64,000 nt of DNA. Origin: Guyanagaster necrorhizus (taxonomy: Eukaryota > Basidiomycota > Agaricomycetes > Agaricales > Physalacriaceae). Below the pieces are notes generated by a model. It worked only from the letters and a program-made list of their open reading frames with translations. It made no database searches and was not told the DNA's origin. The translations under genes were made by a program, and so were the position numbers. The stretch is taken from positions 736,049 through 800,048 of the forward strand of contig NW_025064895.1 in the NCBI RefSeq assembly GCF_019112545.1, written 5' to 3'. Positions 12,514 to 24,759 of the stretch are shown piece by piece (position 1 is the first letter of the stretch; every line of letters starts with the position of its first letter).

Positions 12514-12627
12514 GTTGATGATACCCGTCATCGATCTGAGCTATTTGAACTAGAACAACGACAGCTTCATCTCTGGTTCCCCACATGGCTGGTGTCTCAA
12601 GCACGCACGCTTCGATAGCAGCAGCTA

Positions 12628-12629
<2 letters not shown>

Positions 12630-12675
<46 letters not shown>
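12630..12675. repeat. 46-nt uninterrupted poly-C tract
   Basis: All 46 bases are C, counted from the printed sequence. Its poly-Pro translation (open frame 12585-12893) is probably not a gene on its own. The open frame downstream (ending 12893) could be the N-terminal part of the HET pseudogene. Confidence 0.9.
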
Positions 12676-12677
<2 letters not shown>

Positions 12678-13095
12678 TCTTCGTCTTCCCGACCCGGTTC
12701 TTCGTCCTTGAGCCCTGCTAAGCGAACTGACTGCGGGCACTTGAAACCGATACCATTAAAGTCGCGTCTTGCCGCAGATTTTCTGGCTGTGATGCCGGCC
12801 CGGTCCAGCGTCTACTCACCTCACCGCTTTTGCTTCCTACCACGACGACCAACTGCCCCAAACAGCCTTGGTGCGACTAGAGCTTTGGTATGACATCAAG
12901 ACGACTGCATAGAGACGGAGCAATAGTAAGTATGCATGGTTGTGTTGCTGTCAAATTCCACATCCCCATCCTACTATGACCGGGAAGACTCGAAATGAAT
13001 GGGGATGAATGGAAAAAAAAAAACATTATACAGATACCATTTTACGATTCGTGAGTAAAAACGGAAACAGATGGGAAAATACTAACGTTTTGCAG

Positions 13096-14724
13096 ATAAA
13101 ACAGGCACATCGCAATTACGAAAGTCTTCCAGAGGTCACCATCTCCGCTTTCACTGAGACTCGCCGAGCAGAATCGTCAATTCTAGTGCCCAAGCAACGG
13201 TCTTACACCGGGAGACTTCCTATTATACCATCCTCTCTTGCGAACACTCCCTGCATCGACCTCGCTGTTGACGGAGTCTTAGCACAGCTCAACACCACAC
13301 TCGGAACGTCGTACTCTTCTGGAAAACCGTTCTCTATCCTCTCTTCTTGGGGCCTACATGAAAGGCTATGACTATGGCACTGCCTATGCCCATCTCCGCC
13401 CATTTTGGTACGATGACTTGACTGACATCGATGACAAGCTGCTACGTACCTGCAAAGCACGGGACTGGGGTATGCGGAGAGATGTACTTGTCAATGACAA
13501 GATCATCCACCGCTACTTGCCTCCTCGACACGTCTGGGATCTGTACAGAAACCGGGTAGTGCCATGGTGGATCGCACGCCAGTGGCCGTGGGAGATATCA
13601 CATGCTTGGGTAGAGGAAGAGAATCGCGCAGATGTGATGACGCCTATCAACCGACACGAATGGCCTGTGCCGATCTCGATCTGATCCGCATTGAGATGCT
13701 GAACGCGGGCGCGGAGTATGTGTGGTTGGACGTGCTCTGTCCAAGACAGAAGGGCGGGCGAAGGGAGCATCTGCGCGCGGAGGAGTGGAAGGTGGATGTG
13801 CCCACCATCGGATGTGTGTATCATGGTATAAGAGTCGTGTGCTACTTCAGCGGGCTCGGCCGGCCTTTGAGTCTGAAGGCAGGCGACTTTGAGAGTGGTC
13901 GGAGTTGGTTTCGACGGGCGTGGACGCTGCAAGAGATCATCTGGGATCTCATCGTTGTCGGAGACACAGGCAATAACGACGCAATGGAAGACGAGGTGCG
14001 AGCGAGGATTGAGAACGAAGTGGCTTCACTACTGAGAGAATAGGCGGAAATGTGTTCACAATGCTGTCGCAGATGCAAAAAGCGGGTGTCGACTAATCCG
14101 GTGGATAAAGTGACGGGATTGGCGTACCTTTTCTGGTCAGTGAGAGAAATTCCGGCATACTACGAGACACAGTCCCTTGAGGATGTGTGGACTGCGCTGG
14201 TGGGTGTCATGTTGGGACTCCATCGGGCGAACTTGTTCTTCTTGTATCCTGATCCTGGGGATGGAAACAAAATTTGGAGACCGTCATGGAGGCAGGTCAT
14301 GGCTGAGGTGCTTCCATCAGATAGTCTTCATGGGTGGGTGTCCGTCAGGCAGACAGAAGAGACAGATGCAGACTGGTATGCAGGCCCATGCATTGAAGCA
14401 GGTTATGTGCATGGATTAGCTGAAGGATCACTGAAGGGGAAGCACCGACAGGGAGAGTTAGTGGTCGAACATCATTCCGGGGCAAAGCACACGTTCAGAA
14501 TTGTCGCTAACCATCAATACCCGATACCGGAAGGATTATATACATTGCTAGGTAACAAACCATTCGACGACAACGAGGTCAAAGTGCAAGACTGGGTAGT
14601 CGGGCGAAGGCTTCCAGATCAGATGTTCAAGAAAGTGTCAGTGTTTGAGATACCTGACCTGGAGGAAGTGAGGAGGCTGCATGGTCTGAAAGTTGCTAAA
14701 CAGCGTAAGATATCTCTTTCTTGA
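13096..14724 (+). pseudogene. HET-domain (heterokaryon incompatibility) protein, broken
   Basis: Large basidiomycete HET-family protein. Conserved text starts near 13187 (VPKQRSYTGR) and includes RPFW, WPWEISHAW, MTPINRHEWPVP, the HET core EYVWLDVLC near 13715-13740, VDVPTIG and VVCYFSGLGRPL, then RRAWTLQE and a C-terminal region to the TGA after 14722. Three lesions: a frameshift near 13350 (TTGGGGCC), a second near 13670 (WPVP to DLDL), and an in-frame TAG at about 14041. HET domains trigger cell death on non-self fusion in filamentous fungi. A start upstream (12.5-13.0 kb) is possible. The catalytic or signalling state cannot be judged; as read it is not translatable. Confidence 0.85.
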
Positions 14725-15182
14725 TGTGGCCATATTTTTGTGGTACAATTCTGGTGATGATGACGAGAAGAGAATGACCCCGGAATCGAATCCATTCACC
14801 CATTTTAAACTGGCTTCCGACTCATGATAGCAAGTTCTATGGACATTATTCTGACTGGTGCATATATACCTTAGCTCTTACTTTCTAGCCCTTTGTAGAT
14901 AGAGTAACAAATATGCACCTATATTGAGAGAAGAGGGTGAGTAGGAGGGGAGAAGATAGATGCCCTTCAGTATGATGTATCTAGGTATTTATACTGTATC
15001 TAGAGTGGCATGGGGAGTAAACGAGACAAAGGTAACTGAGGAACAATGTAAGGGTACAATGGTCGTAGGGCGCAAATCCTCTACACCTTCATGTAATTTG
15101 AGACGCTATAATGATCCTGTAATAACGAACGACGCGAATGCAATGTGAAAAAAACCTAGGGTGAGATCAAATAATCCAATAC
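14725..15182. other. Intergenic between HET pseudogene and RING gene R3
   Basis: AT-rich 3' flanks of two converging genes. No gene seen. Confidence 0.5.
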
Positions 15183-15892
15183 CTAACGAGTGTACCTACC
15201 AAAGGCATCGTACAAGGCGAGACCTGCAACAGACCCTACCAACACCATCACTCCAAATCTAGGACAGCATGAGCATTGATTTCAGCTTTATGGCTGGGAA
15301 GACTCACAGAAATCCATTCGCTAACCACCTTATGCGCGACGAACTATGCTCTTGTAGCTCCTGGGATGGGAACCCTAAACCCGCAGAGCGCGGAGTGCGA
15401 GCCAGCCATGGCACAGAGCGATCGCCGTCTTTCTGTCGCATATATCTTGATAGCATTCGGATCCGCTGATTCTCCCGCTCCAAAGTCGCGATGCGCTGTT
15501 CCAATCTCTTCACCTTGTCCTCAAAGTTGACCCGCAATCCATTCACGTAAAGCCTCCGGAGAGGGTGGCCAAAGTATTCTTGGAAATCCTGCGAGAGCTT
15601 GATGTTTTGGTGAGTTTTAAAGCTTATTGATGAGGACAAGGGGACGAACAGGGTCATCGGCGATGGAGAACGGCTTGCGACAGGTTGGACATGGAGCTGT
15701 GGCATATCCTTCGTCCCGCTGGACGCTAGTGGCTTCTACAATGCATCTCGAGCAGTAGACATGGCCTGCCACCGATAGTCAGAGTCAGAGTCAGAGTCAG
15801 AATCATTCTGGGAGAAGCAGCGTACCACAGGGCGTGCAAACGGGATCAACAAAGTCGGAGAGGCAGATGCTGCAAACGCAAGAGGTAGACAT
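15183..15892 (-). CDS. RING-finger, coiled-coil, tail-anchored protein R3
   Basis: Exons (minus) 15892-15826, 15765-15650, 15588-15308, 15258-15183 give 179 aa with consistent phases. RING ligands C7, C10, C22, H24, C27, C30, C48, C51 are all present. It is followed by a coiled coil (about 95-120, KRLEQRIATLERE) and a C-terminal hydrophobic segment (about 155-173) that suggests a tail anchor. Such proteins are usually E3 ubiquitin ligases that bring an E2 to a substrate; here probably on an internal membrane (inference). Intron 1 splits the RING after the third Cys, a family trait. It carries a short GAGTCA repeat (15778-15803). The third intron's boundaries are inferred from phase and homology. 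Confidence 0.8.
15778..15803. repeat. GAGTCA microsatellite in intron 1 of R3
   Basis: About four tandem GAGTCA units. The corresponding intron of the R7 relic (33.2 kb) lacks the expansion. Confidence 0.8.
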
Positions 15893-16340
15893 GGCGGTAA
15901 ATTATGAGAGGGAGGTGTTGGGCGACATTTTATGCTTGTGTATTGTTCAAGTGGATATTACCATTTATTTATTGTTTTCGATGGCCATAGCGCATGAATT
16001 TGAAACTTTTCCCGGCGGCATCTCGGGTAGAAATATCGATAAATTACTGGGGTATTTGGGGCCTTTTCTGGAATCCGGATGAGAACGAACATGACGGTAG
16101 GGAGGCAAAGATGACTTTAGGGTCGGCCATGACCCACTTCGGAGTCTTCGGACCGGACACAGTTTCAACCGTCTGGGCTGTACTCAATTCGCTCGTACCC
16201 ATGCGTTTGCTTCATTTACACCTCGATTAAATGAAATAGGTACATCAGATCGTCTAGAACTTTGTCTAATTGTACGCAAATCTTCTTCATCTACAAAGAC
16301 TAACGTGAAACAATACAATATCAAATCCTCGGCAGATTGA
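15893..16340. other. Intergenic upstream of R3
   Basis: Promoter side of R3 and left flank of a duplicated block. No gene seen. Confidence 0.4.
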
Positions 16341-17170
16341 ATGTCAATTAATGAAACATTACTGGACCGCCTCTGGCAGATAACAGTCTGAGAGCGGTCT
16401 TTTTTTCGTTCACCCCCATGAAGTCGTAGGTGCTGAGCTGTTTTCTGGCTTGGGTCATGCTGAGTTGTATTCAGAGAGACGAGAGGAAACGGCAGGGACA
16501 GGCGCTTTTTACCCTGTTATCGTGGAATCTCCGGGCCAGTCATGTTAGGGCATTCTTCAGTTTCAGAATCGGGAATTCATAGTACCCCCTATTTCAGTCT
16601 TACATTGCCTCTGCGGTGTGTTTTGCGCTCGTCATATGGACCCACAACCTGACTTCCGGTTGCTGACTGACCATCAAAGGTGGTGACGAGCATGCAAACG
16701 ACTTGACGGAAATATATGTAGGTTCACGGGAACAGATCCAAGAGAACTTCAGTCATGGTCTGGTGAATTACTCTTGTCTCACAGCGATCAAAGGTTTAGA
16801 GACCTCTGGGGCGTATATATACCCTTTTCTATCCCCATAATCTCCCTCACTCAAGGCGAACATGATTACCAAGAACTCGTTTATGCAAAGCATCGGTTAT
16901 CTCTTCGCCTTTGCAATCACAATGTTAATATACGTCTTGATCTTCGTAAAGGTATGTGTCCTACGTGTGAACCCTACCTAACCTAACTTGTTTCATAGGA
17001 CACCCTCGCCCTTCTTCCATTCGGCGCACTGTCTCCTTCCCCGTCAGCCGCGCCCGAATATCCTCACATTCCTGTCCCCAACAATCCCGTCCCCCAGGTT
17101 TCCATTACGGTGAAGCTAGCAGGAGCCGAGTTTGTAACGCTAAGTCTTAACCTACATTCGTGGAAAGGTA
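16341..17170. repeat. Direct segmental repeat, left copy (small membrane gene 2 block)
   Basis: Matches 27545-28470 in the same direction. Shared stretches include ATGTCAATTAA-like, CCCCGATGAAGTCGT-like, TCATATGGACC.ACAACCTGAC and the gene itself. Divergent but collinear. Confidence 0.7.
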
Positions 17171-17243
17171 TGCTCACTGTTTGCGCTCCGTTAATGATGT
17201 CTGACTTGTGGTCCCAGGTGTGAATGCGGTCAGACAATTCTAA
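16862..17243 (+). CDS. Small one-pass membrane protein, family copy 2
   Basis: Exons 16862-16951, 16999-17167, 17218-17243 give 94 aa. Exon 1 is 30 codons (MITKNSF...FVK) and ends in Lys at the intron. Residues 10-38 are hydrophobic (YLFAFAITMLIYVLIF). Exon 2 starts DTLALLPF, matching DILALLSF of copy 3. The tail is Pro-rich, then variable. Function unknown. A GT..AG intron with a very short third exon is inferred; reading through it gives a slightly different C-terminus. A TATATATACCC tract lies near 16813. Confidence 0.6.
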
Positions 17244-17948
17244 GCTATGCCGTATTTATGGCTTTATCATGCTGAACTATCTGTTTGGATAGGCTAGGCT
17301 TCTTCCGTTGGGGAAGTACCTAAGTTTGAAGGCATGACTAGGCTACGCTAGAGCGATAGCATCAAACCCCAGAGGCATATGAACGAAGATATTGTTTTAG
17401 TTTGGCAAGCTGGAAATGGTCTCATTAGCCGGGCATATAAGGCAATAGTTAGAGTATCATCGGAATGCCACATTTAACTTGTCCTGCCCTTATCAGAATT
17501 GCTCTGACTGGCATCCCCAATCGACCTTCGCGCCTATACGGCTCCATTATAACTCGTCTCTTGCCTATGTTTGGCGGAGAGTTGAAAACGCGTCTGTGTA
17601 CATAGAATGACGAGCCCAAGGGATTATCTTGTTCGAGCCCGAGACAAAGACCGTCCTTCTTCCTCAGAGCCGGGGTATGCACACAAAAGGGTCACTGTCA
17701 ATGAGGAGGCGAATTCCCTTGTACATTATGATTCATCGTAACATTTCTGACAGCCGTCGCAGTCTTGTATCCTGTCCCACTGTTCCATGTGTTGTGTTCA
17801 TCCCTTTGCTCGAATCCCAACTTCGCCAAATTGTTTACCCAGAAACGCATTGGCGTAGCCGCCCTTTCTCATAGCCAAGTTTTCTTTCTCCTCGGTGGCA
17901 CTTCGATGTTCTTCACAGTGTTCCATTTTGGATATCAGGAAGGTGTTG
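17244..17948. other. Intergenic with unsupported open frames
   Basis: Frames of 77-81 codons exist on both strands, but no family, splice structure or paralogue supports them. Confidence 0.4.
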
Positions 17949-18346
17949 CCAGCTCTTTCACTTCCTTCCGGAATGCATGAAGCTCATGTACCAGCGAATC
18001 CATCTGAGGAACGAACACCTTTCGCAACTAGAAGGGACGGTCAATAGAATGCCTTTGCGAGTTTTGAAACATGGGCTTACGCTCACTTGATCCATAGGGG
18101 GTTGGAGAGCAAAGATTTTACTACACTGAGGCTGTTGAAGTACCTTTGGTAATGACAGCGCTGCAAGACGGGCAGGTACAGGTTCTGCGTTGACGCGGGG
18201 TGACACCGACCCACTCGTTTATACATTTCAGACAGAATACGTGACCTACAACTGAGCAGTACCGATTGACAACAGCAAAAGCACACCTCCCGCAGGGTGG
18301 AGAATAAGGCTCTGTGAGAGGATCCTAGCAGATGATACACTATCAT
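17949..18346 (-). pseudogene. RING-finger family relic R4 (mirror of R11)
   Basis: Minus-strand remnant closely matching the first part of R11 (43585 onward): start ATGAT, second RING half (GHVFCLKCINEWVGVTPRQ, TCTCPSC) and the start of the coiled coil, where similarity stops at 17949. Lesions: a 2-nt deletion just after the ATG that shifts the frame, and CTATGG where R11 has the CTATAG acceptor of its micro-exon. Lacks the membrane half. Clearly broken. Confidence 0.8.
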
Positions 18347-19640
18347 TCTAAATGAACGATAGAGGGAAGAAAGGAGCGGAGGGAAGGAAGAAAGAATCGT
18401 GGTGGTGATCATTTACCTTATCTCTTTCAATCATGCATAAACTGACGCTGCGTGGGTTTCTCATCTTCCGGGAATGATTATCGTTGGATCGAGGCTGGAT
18501 ATGGTCTTGACGCCGTTTGCACATGACATGCAACGAGGACTCGGACATCCGTGAAGCCAGCGCTAAGCCGAGTCAGGAGACGTCAGATGGTGCTATAAAG
18601 ATTAAAGACACAAGCCTTCAAGTCAATCAAGTGCCAAATTAGGCGGACATGAGCAGTAGATGAACGTAATGATTTGGTGAAACGTAGTGAAAATGAGAGG
18701 CCCCATGCTACTCCGGCTTTCAGACGTCAAAGGCACACTTCTTTACACCTGCCCCCGCCCTACGATGTATATACTAGTTAGCAGGATGAATATGCCCGTA
18801 TACAATAAGACCGCACAAATACAAAAGAAATATGCATCCAAAGAGACATACGAGCAGGTGGAGCAGCTGTTGCGGGTGCCACCAAGGCTCGTCGTTATCC
18901 TGCAGAGGCCACCAATTCAACTCTCGTAGAAAAGTTACAAGTTGTCGAGACTTGACGTCCGATAACGAAATACATACCTACAGTAGGAAATTTCTCAGGC
19001 AGCGACGCAGTGATCAAGACGTTGATAGGCATGCACTAGTACTAGTGGACACTGGTAGGACGAGAACCACCAAGCCTTACACGTGATCTTGTCATGAAAT
19101 CACGGTAATGCTTACGCGTGTCCCGCGACGCGTCGTGCCGCCTCACGGAGTTCGGACAACACTGCCAACAGCGCAATAGATTTCGAAGTGATATAAAAAA
19201 TTCACATCCCGTATCCTGCTCATGAAAAAGGCCTGCCAGATTGCAGTGAGTATTTGGCACACAGAGGGAGCCAATGATAGGAAGAAAACGTGATTTACTC
19301 CTTAGGAGCAGACACATGCGCCTAGGCACTTTAAAGGCAGCTAGAAGCAGAACTAAAGCTCCGTAGACAAACATGTGGATGAAACAACATCACGGTTACA
19401 ACAAATACTCCCAAATATGTATAGTCCAGCGCCTATCAATTTTTTATTATACGCCACACAGGGAGGCTCCATACAAAAAGACGAATACAGAACGCCGTGA
19501 GCCGAACAGAATTCCATGAATAATAAAGACAAGAAGGACCGATTGGAAGATATGTATAATATAATTAGATCCTATTTACTGGAAACACGATGCTCGAGAA
19601 TATGCATCCGGAGGTTTAGGGAAAATATATGCAATCTGCC
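18347..19640. other. Flank of R5, left copy of duplicated non-coding sequence
   Basis: About 18,950-19,350 matches 42,430-42,850 inverted, including GCGACGCGTCG.. and TTACCGTGATTT motifs. No gene recognised in it. Confidence 0.5.
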
Positions 19641-20300
19641 TCAATCCAAGAATAATTTAGCACGACGCATGAGCAATAATAAGTGGACAACGTAACAAGC
19701 ACCTACATGAGGATAATGAAAACCCATCCAAGTAAATACACATTGACGTACAAGAGCAGCACATGGCCACCTGGTTTTGCTTACCCAGTTGCAGATCTTT
19801 CTCACGTATTTCGTTGGACATACATTTACACCGCATCTGTAGTAATACCAGTTGTCTTCTGAGTTGTTCCTTCTCCCGCTTTGCCGAGTTATCAGGGTCG
19901 ATGTGGACGACAGTGGGGAGCAGGTACGGTCAGAATTTACGTGGGACGGTGTGTATCTGAACAAAAAGATTTTATCATGCAGAACACCACGAAGCGCAAT
20001 CACGTACGTTCCCTTCCAATGGATCTTGGGACGTGAGGGTAAGCTTTTGAAACAAACGACGAATAGCACATACGATGGGGTAACGGCTTGCAACACCTTG
20101 GACACCGCGAGGCATTGAAGCAAAGTTCTTTGAATCGACTGCTGTCCAGACTCTCCATCTTGTCTACGCATCACTTGCAATATGTGTGACCTGTGCACGA
20201 TTTGAAGAAAGTGAAAGACAAGAAACCACGGGAACTCACCACAGGGAAGAGAAAAGAGGGACTTGGCTTCAGAGTGACATTCAGGGCACGAGCCGGCCAT
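19641..20300 (-). pseudogene. RING-finger gene R5 with in-frame TGA inside the RING
   Basis: Proposed exons start 20300-20240, then 20190-20008, a short exon beginning 19956, a coiled-coil exon and a last exon ending at TGA 19643-19641. Spliced, it reads CPEC, LPCG|HTYCK*C, then CPRC: all RING ligands in place but a TGA between two of them. Then comes a coiled coil (REKEQLRRQLVLLQMR) and a hydrophobic C-terminus (ACYVVHLLLLM). The same TGA is in the inverted copy R10 (41229). It sits where siblings have R, E or Q, so a CGA-to-TGA change is likely. Without splicing the region is an open frame of 219 codons, but that lacks the RING. Called pseudogene; read-through not excluded. Confidence 0.7.
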
Positions 20301-20606
20301 GTTCGCAGTGAAGCAGTATTAGGGGAGGATGAAAGAGATGATATCGTTCACGGGACTATTCTGTCACACTTTAAATGGCTCTTCTATTTTCACTCGTGTT
20401 AAGGTCAGACTGATTTTGGGATTAACTGCCGTATCTTTTGTATAATCTTAGTACAAGGACCACTTATGCCTAACAATCCTTGTCTGCGAAAGGAGCGGTT
20501 AAGTACAGTGATTTCATGGAGGAAGGAAATTATGTACCTTTAGAGATGCAATCGTGCCCCAAAGCCATATGCCAATAACTGTCCAAGTAGAGTACCTATA
20601 TTCCAC

Positions 20607-21375
20607 TCACGTCCTGTCCATCGTCTTCGATGCATGACGGAGATGGACCATAAACCCGCCAGGCAAAGCCTGGAAAGGAATCTCCTTCATCACTGCAAGT
20701 ACAAAGACCAATACAGAAAACGCTCTGCATAACCCGTTAGCAAAGTCTAAAAACTATTCAATCGATAGCCACTCACAGCACGCTGGTATCAACCCAAGGT
20801 TGAAAATGGCATGGTCGTCCCTCCGCTGTTGCAGTATTATACTATTGAGTCGCTCGATCTCCTTCTTTTGTCGACGGTTAGATTCGGATTCGGATTTGAA
20901 TCGACGTTCCAATTTTCGGAGTTCTTCCTCTGCATTGCTAGTAAATACAGATTCGGGTTCGACGTCACTTGGAAAGAGTCGACGAACAGCGGATATGACG
21001 AACGGCCTGAATTTGAGGGGAACACGCCGGGGCTTGAATGAGCGTCATAATATGAAACGGAATATTTCAGGGCGTGCACTGACGTTACTTGCTGGTTTAC
21101 CTATGGCCATGCATGATCAGCGCGGACATAAACTGTGGGAAGAGAGATAACACACCCAGAGGAAATCTAACCCGACAGAGTAGACATCAGGACGTGTGCA
21201 CGCCTTGCTGAACGGACGTGTGACCCACGATGTGAGTATCTAAGCATAATGAACAGTACATGTGGCCTAGTCGCAATGAAACTTGGTACGGTGGATGTGG
21301 AAGTAATGACTCACCGCACGACAGATATACTGGCGTATCGAGCTCAGAGATACAGATGCTACATGAGCCAGTCAT
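20607..21375 (-). pseudogene. RING-finger gene R6, RING interrupted by TGA
   Basis: First RING half at 21375-21310 (GSCSICISELDTPVYLSCG), intron, then GHMYCSLCLD, and after a stretch HTS*CLLCRVRF, where TGA precedes the last C-x2-C. Further on is a basic coiled coil (about 21050-20830; EEELRKLERRFKSE, KKEIERL), an intron near 20770, and a hydrophobic tail (FSVLVFVLAV). Order matches the family. The stop makes a full protein doubtful; an extra unseen intron could remove it. Its positional mirror is the R9 relic at 40357. Confidence 0.6.
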
Positions 21376-22259
21376 GGAGGACACAAAAAAAGGTAGGATT
21401 CCATTGGTTCCAGGCGATTACCTTGCTTGCCAACACCTGACGTCACCCATATTGTGTACGAGGTTGATAATGCGGCTATTCGACCCGTTATCCGATATCG
21501 ACGACATGCTCGAAATGACCAGGTTCACCAACGGACACAGGATCGAAGGTGGAAGATAAGGCATACCAATGTTGACGAACGGGGAAAAGGATCCCGACAG
21601 GTTAACCAATCGACAGTCAACACATAATTCGTCAGTATCCCAATGAACGTTTAAATGCGTTGCTAATTGATACTATAGCTAAACGTCAGAGTCAGCTTGA
21701 TTGTGACCGGTTCCTTCTAACCCTACCACTTTCCCCATAAATACTGGATCTCTATAGGTCTGTTTTGTCTCAGCTGGGAGAGACTGAAGTCCTCATTTAT
21801 TTCAAAAATGCGACCGACAACTATATGGAAGATATCGATAACGTTTAATTGTACAGGGAGTAGTCATTCTAACGTGCATGCATGTTCAGCATGTTCAGCA
21901 TATCGATGTATGAGCAGTATGTCACCTCGAGCTCATTCTCGACGTCTTGAAAACACAAGTCAAACGATGTGCCTTGGATTTATCCAGCCAGCAACTTGAA
22001 GGTACTCACGATTATAATGTAACCCACTACGTCGATTGTCATCATGGCGCTCTGAGGTACGAGGATGGTCTTGCACTTTCCTGCCTTGTTGGTGGAAACC
22101 AATACAGTATCCTCGACGCTTATCTTAGGAATCGCTGGCACTGGTGAGATTAATTTTGTAAAATACCCTAGGGAAGGGCGTCACCAACGAGCTGTATAAT
22201 GAAAGCGCATTGCTCACGCTAGGGAATGCGTGAAGAGAAGCATTTCTTCGGAGGTCTGG
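21376..22259. other. Intergenic
   Basis: Between R6 and the truncation point of P450-B1. No supported gene. Confidence 0.4.
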
Positions 22260-23779
22260 GTTAGGATTAATCGGCGGAGGTGCTAGTAATGGTGAGTACC
22301 CACGGGATTTCGCCTGTCCGAAATGATGGATTTTATATGACGATAAAGAATCTCTTGCTGATATGGACAGAGCGCTAGCAGAGCAAATGCAACTGCTAGT
22401 CTGTTGGCTACAGTCTGTGGTTATGGGAGTACCATATTGACATTCTTCTTAGCCACAAATTGCGACTCATCTCGTGTCTAGCTAGTAGGAACGCGAAAAT
22501 TTTCCCTTGAAAGGACAATTCAAATTGCAGTTAATCGACATACGATGAAATGAAAACCGACCGAGAAGTTCATGATCGATCAACTTTGCCTCCCCGTAGT
22601 CCAAGTTTTTGTCATTGGCATCCAGAAGATTGCTGAACAAATTTTATCTTTCCTCCTTCTTCGCCGTCGTTCGCCGATTTCTGATCATTTCCAGCATATA
22701 CAACTTGAAACGACTTTGTTGAGAATAGATAAATCAAAAAGAACGAACTTAACTGACGTCTAGTTCATCAAATGCGACTATCGCCTTCGACCATTTCGGT
22801 ATCAGCCCTGTGACCTACCCGGGAATGATGATCTTTTAAGATGATTCTGGTACTGACAAGACGCAAGGCGTCATGAAAAGACATCTTGTGCCCTGGAGAG
22901 ACGACAGTGTCTGCCTGCCAATTCATCGTACGACGAAAACCCGCTATTTCAATGACATTCAAGGCTATCTATACCCCATTGATGAGAGTCATAGGACAAT
23001 CAGTTCAGCGAACTTACCGGTAGCGTAACATCAATTAAATGCTCTGCTTCCAGATCAGATCCTGTGTATTGTTCAAGAATTCTTCCCATACGAGTTGGTT
23101 GCTTTTCTACGATATGTAAGACAAGTGGGAGATTTATAGATGAACTTACATACATCAGAAAACGCCGGAACGCTGATCTTTCGATATGAAAGAATATCTC
23201 TTTCGGATGGAATCATGTTGGCGCCAAATACGGATAGCTTTTGGTACAGGAACATAGGCTTGGGGAAAGACACGCGGACTGAGGTTATGCCCTTCAAGCC
23301 ATTTGGTGGAGAACCATTATTGAACAATGAAGACGGACTTTGACGATCGCGGCATTAGCGATAAAGAATCCATTCCTTGCTGAGAATGCTAATACGCAGG
23401 AAATAATGTCTCATCTTGTCCGTTTATACACTATTAGGAATAATGGTTGGTCGATACTCGAATGACGTCTATGTCAATTTACTCGCCACCGTCTTTCTTA
23501 TTAAAGACGTAATTGGCACCACCCGTCAAATCGCGAATGGGAGGAAGAAGGTAGGAGAGAGGATGGGCATTCCAGAGAATTGTGCGATTTCCAGGGTGGT
23601 TTCTGTGAGTCGTCTGGGTTTTGGCAACAATTTAAAAGACGCTGAGAAACCTACCCAACTGTTTTGATATTCCGATAAAACTCGATCGATTGCTGGATAA
23701 CCCAGCAAAGAATGACGGTAAGAGTGAGAGTCGCAAGTGTGGTGTCGTCCGTAAGGACCCGTTGGGTGTCCTTTGGCAT
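22260..23779 (-). pseudogene. Cytochrome P450-B1, truncated before the heme region
   Basis: Mirror copy of P450-B2 (37930). The N-terminal membrane exon (ATLTLTVILCWVIQQSIEFY) and exons matching B2 exons 2-9 can be followed. Lesions include Trp-to-TGA in the third exon, TAA in the AEERYDL-like region, a GTGAGT donor changed to ATGAGT and further substitutions. Similarity ends near 22260, about where exon 9 meets the next intron, so the EXXR region, the PERF-like motif and the heme Cys are absent. It cannot make an active monooxygenase. Confidence 0.87.
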
Positions 23780-24759
23780 GGTGAGCATGCATTGATTGTA
23801 GGTACAGGTCTTCTGGAGCGAATTACTGGCGACTGGCCTGCGGAGGCTACCCAGACCCAGGGAGTAAATCTCAAGAACAGTGCATAAGTTGGCTTTAGAA
23901 GGGATGTGCGAATCTCTTGTAGAAGTGACCCCAAACCCCACACCGCTGGTGCCAGTGAGCATTTAAGCATACATCTGCCCCCGTAGATTCGTGACCTCTT
24001 AGTATAATCACGCAATGATCGTCCATTTCAGATTTCAGGTTTAGGAAAAGGGAAACGAACGGGGGAAGTAAGCCGAGAGGTTAAATTCGGGAATGTATTA
24101 GGATCCGCTCTGGCGCAGTATTGGCGGTACACGTGTATTTGCCTGTAGCATAGACTCCAGGAAGGGGGGGAAAAGACGCAGTTGACGTGTTACTGAGGTT
24201 CAAGGAATGTGAGGGACGTGAAAGGAAGACACGATGAGACGGCAAGGCAAGAGAGAAAGCGAAATCGGCAAGTGCCGGACCATCGAACTAGAAATTTGAA
24301 GTTCGAACTAAGGGCTTCGGGATTGTACTTGGTACTGGTATGTACCTGGCCCAGTCGCAAAATATCGGGAATGATAGCTTCAGGCTTCTTTCACTTCCTC
24401 AACTCCGCGCGCGACGCCAACAGGCTCCTTTCGACAGATTGAGTCTTCACAATATATATTGCAATACTGGTCGCAGTCAAGTCATCTGGCTGTGTAGATT
24501 ACACATCTAGATTCATGTATATGGCAACATCCATAGAGACCATCTAAGAAAGTGATGCACATTCATAGGACCTAATAGTATACAATTTTAGCTATCTCAT
24601 AGACCTCACACAGTGTAGCAATAAGCGGAAACGCAGTGAGGGTGCTCGACAGTCAGTGTTCAGTAAATAATGTCCATCCCAACATAAAGGGGTATTGAGC
24701 TCGGCCGGCGGGATACGACGGAGCTCCTGCTTGTTAATCCAACAGACCATTATAATGAA
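23780..24759. other. Intergenic between P450-A1 and P450-B1
   Basis: The right-arm equivalent spacer (37658-37929) is much shorter, so about 700 bp was gained here or lost there. No gene seen. Confidence 0.5.

Noticed and set aside
12585..12893. Open frame with a poly-Pro run
   Set aside because: The frame is produced by the poly-C tract; no independent coding evidence, though its end may belong to the HET pseudogene.
15778..15803. GAGTCA repeat as a small regulatory array
   Set aside because: It lies within an intron of R3, is only four units long and is absent from the related R7 intron.
20170..20190. TGA as selenocysteine codon in R5
   Set aside because: The position is not a zinc ligand, siblings have R/E/Q there, and fungi of this group are not known to use selenocysteine.
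19641..20300. Unspliced 219-codon open frame
   Set aside because: It reads through what look like good introns and loses the RING, coiled coil and anchor that the spliced form shares with siblings.
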